The notes below the pieces were generated by a model. That model saw only the letters and a program-made list of their open reading frames with translations. It was not told the origin of the DNA and did no database searches. The position numbers and the translations under genes are program-made. DNA of 18,195 nt, from assembly GCA_947071955.1 (NCBI GenBank), contig CAMTGL010000011.1, positions 1 through 18,195 on the forward strand. The letters run 5' to 3'. This DNA comes from an uncultured Plesiomonas sp. (GTDB lineage Bacteria > Pseudomonadota > Gammaproteobacteria > Enterobacterales > CAMTGL01). Positions 13,919-18,195 of this stretch are shown one piece after another. The first letter of the stretch is position 1. Each line of letters begins with the position of its first letter.

Positions 13919-14637
13919 TATGCTTTATGGTCATCCGGAACAAATACGTAACCTAAGCCCCACACGGTTTGAATATAACGTGGGCGTGCCGGATCTTCTT
14001 CCAGCATACGGCGCAGGCGGGAGATCTGTACGTCAATCGCACGCTCCATGGCACTGTACTCACGGCCACGAGCCAGATTCATCAGCTTATCACGGGATAA
14101 CGGCTCACGCGGGTGAGTGATCAGCGCTTTTAGTACGGCAAACTCACCGCTGGTTAGCAGCATGGCTTCATCACCACGGAACATTTCACGGGTACCCAGA
14201 TTCAGGCGGAACGGGCCAAATTCAATAACGGCTTCTTCTTGTGATGGTGCGCCCGGCAGTTCGGTGATGTGGCGGCGTAAAATTGCACGCAGACGTGCCA
14301 GCAGTTCACGCGGGTTGAACGGTTTTGGCAGATAGTCATCGGCACCCACTTCCAGACCCACGATACGATCAATTTCATCGCCTTTGGCTGTCAGCATAAT
14401 GATTGGCATGTTGTTATCTTGGCTGCGCAGACGGCGGCAGATTGACAGGCCATCTTCGCCCGGCAACATCAGATCTAGCACCATTAAATGAAAACTTTCA
14501 CGCACCAGCAGGCGGTCCATCTGCTCGGCGTTGGCAACGCTGCGAACCACAAAGCCTTGTTCTGTCAGATAGCGCTCTAGCAGTGCGCGCAGGCGCATAT
14601 CATCGTCGACCACGAGGATTTTGTGATTCTCTTGCAT
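13918..14637 (-). CDS. ompR: Osmolarity response regulator OmpR
   Basis: OmpR is a cytoplasmic DNA-binding response regulator controlling porins and other osmotic and acid-response genes; its partner EnvZ is encoded directly downstream. The protein has 239 residues, the same as E. coli OmpR. The receiver domain (1-122) has acidic residues D11, D12, phospho-acceptor D55 in VLDLMLPGEDG, T83 and K105 in LPKPFNPRE. The C-terminal winged-helix domain (about 135-239) includes LTSGEFAVLKALITHPREPLSRDKL, AIDVQISRLRRML and the end YIQTVWGLGYVFVPD. The ATG at 14637 has GGAG eight bases upstream; the frame is open 21 codons further but is unconserved. A 343-base non-coding region separates it from greB, which points the same way. 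Confidence 0.99.
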   Translation of the reverse strand: MQENHKILVVDDDMRLRALLERYLTEQGFVVRSVANAEQMDRLLVRESFHLMVLDLMLPGEDGLSICRRLRSQDNNMPIIMLTAKGDEIDRIVGLEVGADDYLPKPFNPRELLARLRAILRRHITELPGAPSQEEAVIEFGPFRLNLGTREMFRGDEAMLLTSGEFAVLKALITHPREPLSRDKLMNLARGREYSAMERAIDVQISRLRRMLEEDPARPRYIQTVWGLGYVFVPDDHKA

Positions 14638-14980
14638 GTTTATTACTCCAAAAAAAGCGAAATCATTACACCGAAAATAGGATGATGCTGGAGCTATCAC
14701 CCGTAATTGTGTCTATTGTATGCAACATTCGCGAGCTACTGCACAGGAAATTGTTACAAAGTTAATCTATAAACCGAACCGAGGGATAAGCATGGTAACA
14801 AGGCGTAAATCACACGATTGAGATGACGTGTTGTTATGGTTATGTGAACGATTGTCATGTGGCTTGCAGTGATCACTGTTACTGTGCAACAGTATTAATA
14901 TTACACAAATTGTGTTGGATATCCTGCACAGTATTAGATTTTTGTCCGCAACATCACGCTATTGATGTTAGGTGCGTTGA
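14638..14980. other. 343-base non-coding region upstream of ompR, with palindromes and a direct repeat
   Basis: No gene is supported here. A -10 like TACAAT on the minus strand (14715-14720) may serve ompR, leaving a leader of about 70 bases; a TTTGTAACAATTTC stretch upstream of it (14747-14760) resembles sequence I recall before E. coli ompR. Further upstream are a perfect 12-base palindrome CAGTGATCACTG (14867-14878), the near palindrome ACACAAATTGTGT (14903-14915), and two direct copies of CAGTATTA (14890-14897 and 14929-14936). There is no clear terminator after greB, only a 6-base TCAGAT/ATCTGA hairpin (14981-14998) without a T run. The palindromes could be regulator sites; a small RNA cannot be excluded. 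Confidence 0.5.
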
Positions 14981-15484
14981 TCAGATCAGCTTATCTGAAC
15001 TAAGCGGCTGATAACGGATACCGAGCACCAGATAGCAGACGCAGCCGGAAGGAGTTTCAACCACAATTTCATCGTCAACCACTTTGCCTATCAGGGCGCG
15101 GGCGACCGGTGAGTTAATCGAGATCCAGTTTTTGGCCGGATCAAACTCATCAGCTCCAACAATCCGGTAGCAGCTCTCAACGCCTTGCTCGTTTTCCAGT
15201 GTGACCCACGCACCGAAGAACACCTTGCCCTCTTGCTGTGGGCTCGGATCAATGATTTTGAGAATATCCAAACGCTTGCTTAAAAAGCGTACCCGACGGT
15301 CTATCTCGCGTAAGCGTTTTTTACCGTAGATGTACTCGGCATTCTCTGAGCGGTCGCCCATTGCTGCCGCTTCAGAAACCGCTTGGGTGACCTGCGGACG
15401 TTCAATTTTCCATAAATATTTCAGCTCTTTATCCAGAGCCAGCCAGCCTTCACGGGTGATGTAGTGTGCTTTTGTTGTGCTCAT
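14981..15484 (-). CDS. greB: Transcript cleavage factor GreB
   Basis: GreB enters the secondary channel of RNA polymerase and stimulates cleavage of backtracked RNA, including long 3' ends. The 167-residue protein (E. coli 158) has the N-terminal coiled-coil hairpin with the tip acids D44 and E47 in MGDRSENAEY, the basic segment GKKRLREIDRRVRFLSKRL, and the C-terminal FKBP-like domain starting at PQQEGKVFFGAWV, with ISINSPVARALIGK. YLWKIERPQV and SPQQEGKVFFGAW mark it as GreB rather than GreA. The C-terminus is about nine residues longer than in E. coli. The ATG at 15484 has AAGGAT upstream. It is on the same strand as ompR and divergent from tex, whereas in E. coli, as I recall, greB points away from ompR and runs together with yhgF. 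Confidence 0.97.
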   Translation of the reverse strand: MSTTKAHYITREGWLALDKELKYLWKIERPQVTQAVSEAAAMGDRSENAEYIYGKKRLREIDRRVRFLSKRLDILKIIDPSPQQEGKVFFGAWVTLENEQGVESCYRIVGADEFDPAKNWISINSPVARALIGKVVDDEIVVETPSGCVCYLVLGIRYQPLSSDKLI

Positions 15485-15616
15485 TTTATCCTTGGTTTAC
15501 TTAATGGACTTCACGTTCACAGATATCCTTCTGCCTGATGGCTGGTATTTTGCCACGCAGAAACGTATAAAAGTCGGCTATCACTCAAAATTCTCTGATG
15601 AACCCCGATTGAGCCT

Positions 15617-17995
15617 ATGAATAATCATTTTAGCCGTGTTATTGCCAGTGAAATTGCCGCCCGCGCCGATCAGGTCAGCGCCGCCATTAACTTGCTCGAT
15701 GAGGGCAATACCGTACCCTTTATTGCCCGTTATCGTAAAGAAGCGACCGGTGGTCTGGATGATACCCAGCTGCGTAATCTGGAAACGCGCTTAATTTATC
15801 TGCGTGAATTGGAAGATCGCCGTCAGACGATTTTGAAATCAATCACTGAGCAGGGCAAGTTAACCGAGGCGCTGCAACAGGCGTTACTCAGTACCGACAA
15901 TAAAACAGAGCTTGAAGATCTCTATCTGCCGTATCGGCCAAAACGCCGCACGCGCGGTCAAATTGCCATTGAAGCTGGGTTAGCGCCACTGGCCGATAGC
16001 CTGTGGAATAATCCGCAGCAAGACCCAGACACGCTGGCCGCGACCTTTATCAATGCCGATCAGGGGGTTGCCGATAGTAAATCCGCATTAGATGGCGCGC
16101 GCTATATTCTGATGGAACGTTTTGCCGAAGATGCGCCGTTATTGCAGAAAATCCGTACCTATTTGTGGAAATATGCCCAATTAGTGTCAACGGTAGTGGC
16201 CGGTAAAGAGGAAGAGGGGGCGAAGTTTCGTGATTACTTTGCTCACCACGAGCCGATTGCAAAAGTGCCGTCGCACCGTGCACTGGCGATGTTCCGTGGC
16301 CGCAATGAGGGGGTGTTAAACCTTTCGCTCAATGCCGATCCTGAACAGGAAGAGAGCATTCGCAGCAGCTATTGTGAAACCCTGATTGCCGAGCATTATC
16401 AGGTGATGCTGAACAACGCTCCGGCCGATAGCTGGCGGAAAACGGTCATCAGCTGGGCATGGCGCATCAAAATTTTGCTGCACATGGAAACCGAGCTGAT
16501 GGGCACGGTACGTGAACAGGCCGAAGCCGAAGCGATTAACGTATTTGCCCGTAATATGAGTGACTTGCTGATGGCTGCCCCGGCGGGTGCAAAAGCGACC
16601 ATGGGGCTGGATCCCGGTTTGCGTACCGGCGTGAAAGTGGCAGTGGTTGATGCTACCGGAAAACTGGTTGATACCGCTACCGTCTACCCGCATACCGGAC
16701 AGATGGATAAAGCGCTGCATACGGTCGCGCAATTGTGCCAAAAACACCATGTTGCGCTGATTGCGATTGGTAACGGTACAGCATCGCGGGAAACTGACCG
16801 TGTTACTGCCGAGATGTTCCGTCTGTATCCCGATATTCAGGCGCAAAAAGTGACAGTCAGTGAGGCTGGGGCCTCGGTGTATTCGGCCTCGGAGCTGGCC
16901 GCGCTGGAGTTCCCTGACCTTGATGTTTCACTGCGTGGTGCGGTCTCGATAGCCCGTCGTCTGCAAGATCCGCTGGCTGAACTGGTCAAGATTGAGCCAA
17001 AATCGATTGGAGTCGGTCAGTACCAGCACGATGTTTCTCAATCACAACTGGCGCGCCGTCTTGATGGCGTGGTAGAAGATTGTGTAAATGCTGTGGGGGT
17101 TGATCTGAATACCGCCTCGGTCGCGCTGCTAACCCGCGTGGCCGGATTGTCAAAAACACTGGCCCAGAATGTGGTGGCCTTTCGTGATGAGCATGGCCGT
17201 TTCGATAGTCGCCAGCAGTTGCTAAAAGTGGGGCGTTTAGGCCCGAAAGCCTTTGAGCAGTGTGCCGGATTTTTACGTATCAATGAGGGTAAAAACCCGC
17301 TGGATGCCTCAACGGTACATCCGGAAACCTATCCGGTGGTGGAACGTATTCTGGCTGCCACCGGTAAAACGGTGCGCGATCTCATGGGCAATGGCGAGCT
17401 GCTACGCAGTGTCAAAGCCAGTGAGTTTACCGATGATCGCTTCGGTCTACCGACGGTGACCGATATCCTAAAAGAGCTGGAAAAACCCGGCCGCGATCCA
17501 CGGCCCGAGTTTAAAACGGCCACCTTTGCCGAGGGGGTCGAAACCCTTGATGATCTCTCTGCGGGGCTAATTTTAGAGGGCACCGTGACCAATGTGACCA
17601 ATTTTGGCGCATTTGTTGATATCGGCGTACATCAGGATGGCTTGGTACATATCTCATCACTGTCAGATAAGTTTATTGATGACCCGCATAAAGTCGTGAA
17701 GGCCGGTGATATCGTTAAAGTGAAAGTGCTGGAAGTAGATATTGCGCGTAAGCGGATTGCTCTGAGCATGCGTCTTGATGATCAACCAGCCAGTGCAGGG
17801 GCGAAGAGTAGCCCAAACATTGAGCGGAATAATGTCAGTGCGGTGCAGTCAGGCCGAACTGATCGCACTTCGGCAAGCCGGAGTAATCATACCGGCGGTA
17901 GAAACGCAAACCGCAGCACAAACCGCAATGACAGCAGCCAAGGTAACAGCGCTATGGGCGATGCGCTCGCAGCAGCACTGCGTAAAAGCAAATAA
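15617..17995 (+). CDS. tex: RNA-binding transcription accessory protein Tex (YhgF)
   Basis: Tex is a conserved cytoplasmic nucleic-acid-binding protein thought to act in transcription and stress tolerance, related to eukaryotic Spt6. The 792-residue protein (E. coli YhgF 773) aligns throughout. It starts with the Tex N-terminal helical domain (GNTVPFIARYRKEATGGLDD at 30-49), then TELEDLYLPYRPKRRTRG. A YqgF/RuvC-like domain begins near 328 (MGLDPGLRTGVKVAVVD) and includes AIGNGTASRETDR. Helix-hairpin-helix elements span about 495-560 (GVDLNTASVALLTRVAGL, LGPKAFEQCAGFLRI). An S1 RNA-binding domain covers about 650-720. A tail rich in Ser, Asn, Arg and Thr (725-777) precedes the conserved end NSAMGDALAAALRK. 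The ATG at 15617 has only a weak GAG upstream. It is divergent from greB. Confidence 0.97.
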   Translation: MNNHFSRVIASEIAARADQVSAAINLLDEGNTVPFIARYRKEATGGLDDTQLRNLETRLIYLRELEDRRQTILKSITEQGKLTEALQQALLSTDNKTELEDLYLPYRPKRRTRGQIAIEAGLAPLADSLWNNPQQDPDTLAATFINADQGVADSKSALDGARYILMERFAEDAPLLQKIRTYLWKYAQLVSTVVAGKEEEGAKFRDYFAHHEPIAKVPSHRALAMFRGRNEGVLNLSLNADPEQEESIRSSYCETLIAEHYQVMLNNAPADSWRKTVISWAWRIKILLHMETELMGTVREQAEAEAINVFARNMSDLLMAAPAGAKATMGLDPGLRTGVKVAVVDATGKLVDTATVYPHTGQMDKALHTVAQLCQKHHVALIAIGNGTASRETDRVTAEMFRLYPDIQAQKVTVSEAGASVYSASELAALEFPDLDVSLRGAVSIARRLQDPLAELVKIEPKSIGVGQYQHDVSQSQLARRLDGVVEDCVNAVGVDLNTASVALLTRVAGLSKTLAQNVVAFRDEHGRFDSRQQLLKVGRLGPKAFEQCAGFLRINEGKNPLDASTVHPETYPVVERILAATGKTVRDLMGNGELLRSVKASEFTDDRFGLPTVTDILKELEKPGRDPRPEFKTATFAEGVETLDDLSAGLILEGTVTNVTNFGAFVDIGVHQDGLVHISSLSDKFIDDPHKVVKAGDIVKVKVLEVDIARKRIALSMRLDDQPASAGAKSSPNIERNNVSAVQSGRTDRTSASRSNHTGGRNANRSTNRNDSSQGNSAMGDALAAALRKSK

Positions 17996-18047
17996 CGGAT
18001 ACTGCGCGGTGCATCACAGCACCATCGCGCATAACCGCACACATCAC

Positions 18048-18072
18048 GGGAGGCTGTCGCCTCCCTTTTTTT
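18048..18072 (+). terminator. Terminator of tex
   Basis: GGGAGGC at 18048-18054 and GCCTCCC at 18059-18065 form a 7-base GC-rich stem with loop TGTC, followed by seven T (18066-18072). It lies 52 bases after the tex stop codon. Confidence 0.92.
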
Positions 18073-18117
18073 ATCCTTTGTATACGGTTTTGGCATTTTG
18101 GATATCACTGAGCGGAT

Positions 18118-18150
18118 AAAAAAAACGCTCAGCACAAAAATGTGTGAGCG
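18118..18150 (-). terminator. Minus-strand terminator for a gene beyond the window
   Basis: Read on the minus strand, CGCTCA (18145-18150) pairs with TGAGCG (18126-18131), with an inner CAC/GTG pairing and one bulged base, and is followed by eight T (the A run at 18118-18125). This implies a gene to the right, on the minus strand, convergent with tex. The arm at 18126-18132 can instead pair with CTGAGCG at 18108-18114, so two hairpins compete. Confidence 0.7.
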
Positions 18151-18166
18151 GATATTGTCCAACTAT

Positions 18167-18195
18167 ATCAGTAATCAGTAATCAGTAATCAGTAA
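18167..18195. repeat. Heptanucleotide tandem repeat ATCAGTA, cut by the window end
   Basis: Four perfect copies of ATCAGTA (18167-18194) are followed by the first base of a possible fifth at the window edge. Every unit junction makes TAA on the plus strand and every unit contains TGA on the minus strand; since seven is not divisible by three, no frame stays open through three units, so the array is non-coding or lies at the very end of a gene. Confidence 0.85.

Noticed and set aside
14841..14858. Possible CRP site TGTGA...TCATG upstream of ompR
   Set aside because: The spacing between the half sites is seven rather than six bases and the right half is imperfect.
16316..16846. 176-residue antisense frame inside tex
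   Set aside because: tex is conserved throughout this stretch; the antisense product resembles no family and has no promoter or ribosome site.
1..18195. CRISPR array, insertion sequence, phage genes, tRNA or rRNA
   Set aside because: No spaced direct repeats of CRISPR length, no transposase or integrase motifs, no terminal inverted repeats and no cloverleaf-type sequence were seen in the gaps; gaps are short and genes are core.

Overview
The window is a stretch of ordinary gamma-proteobacterial core chromosome with roughly balanced base composition. It carries fourteen protein genes, of which thirteen can be recognised, and no RNA genes, insertion sequences, phage genes or CRISPR. The proteins resemble those of Escherichia coli closely, often with identical numbering of catalytic residues (PlsB H306/D311, DgkA E76, NfuA C149/C152, OmpR D55). 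The order differs from E. coli: a block lying elsewhere in that genome (ubiC-ubiA / plsB / dgkA-lexA-dinF) is fused here to the glpD and nfuA-gntX-bioH / envZ-ompR / greB-tex neighbourhoods. A FliL-like gene beside ubiC recalls vibrios. A basal member of Enterobacterales such as Plesiomonas, or a relative between Enterobacterales and Vibrionales/Aeromonadales, would fit. This is inference from gene order and protein similarity recalled without a search.

Layout, left to right. glpD (+) follows a probable GlpR operator. A FliL-like exported protein (-) faces glpD and is divergent from ubiC-ubiA (+), the first two steps committed to ubiquinone. A bidirectional terminator separates ubiA from plsB (-). 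plsB is divergent from dgkA (+), which is followed by lexA with two LexA boxes, a terminator, and the MATE-family gene dinF. After a 273-base gap with small tandem repeats come nfuA (-) and gntX/comF (-), divergent from bioH (+). Then there is an unrecognised acidic 146-residue protein (+), envZ and ompR (-, overlapping by one base), a 343-base non-coding region rich in palindromes, greB (-), and tex/yhgF (+). tex ends at a strong terminator. Beyond it lie a second terminator for an unseen minus-strand gene and a 7-base tandem repeat that runs off the window.

Functional themes: glycerol-3-phosphate use (glpD oxidises it, plsB acylates it, dgkA recycles diacylglycerol to phosphatidate), quinone synthesis (ubiC, ubiA), the SOS response (lexA, dinF), biotin and Fe-S supply (bioH, nfuA), osmotic signalling (envZ/ompR) and transcription factors (greB, tex).

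I found no convincing undescribed multi-gene system. The most open items are the unrecognised protein at 12034-12474, the FliL-like protein outside any flagellar cluster, a 15-base tandem repeat inside dinF, other short tandem repeats in non-coding DNA, the terminator separating lexA from dinF, and the orientation of greB.
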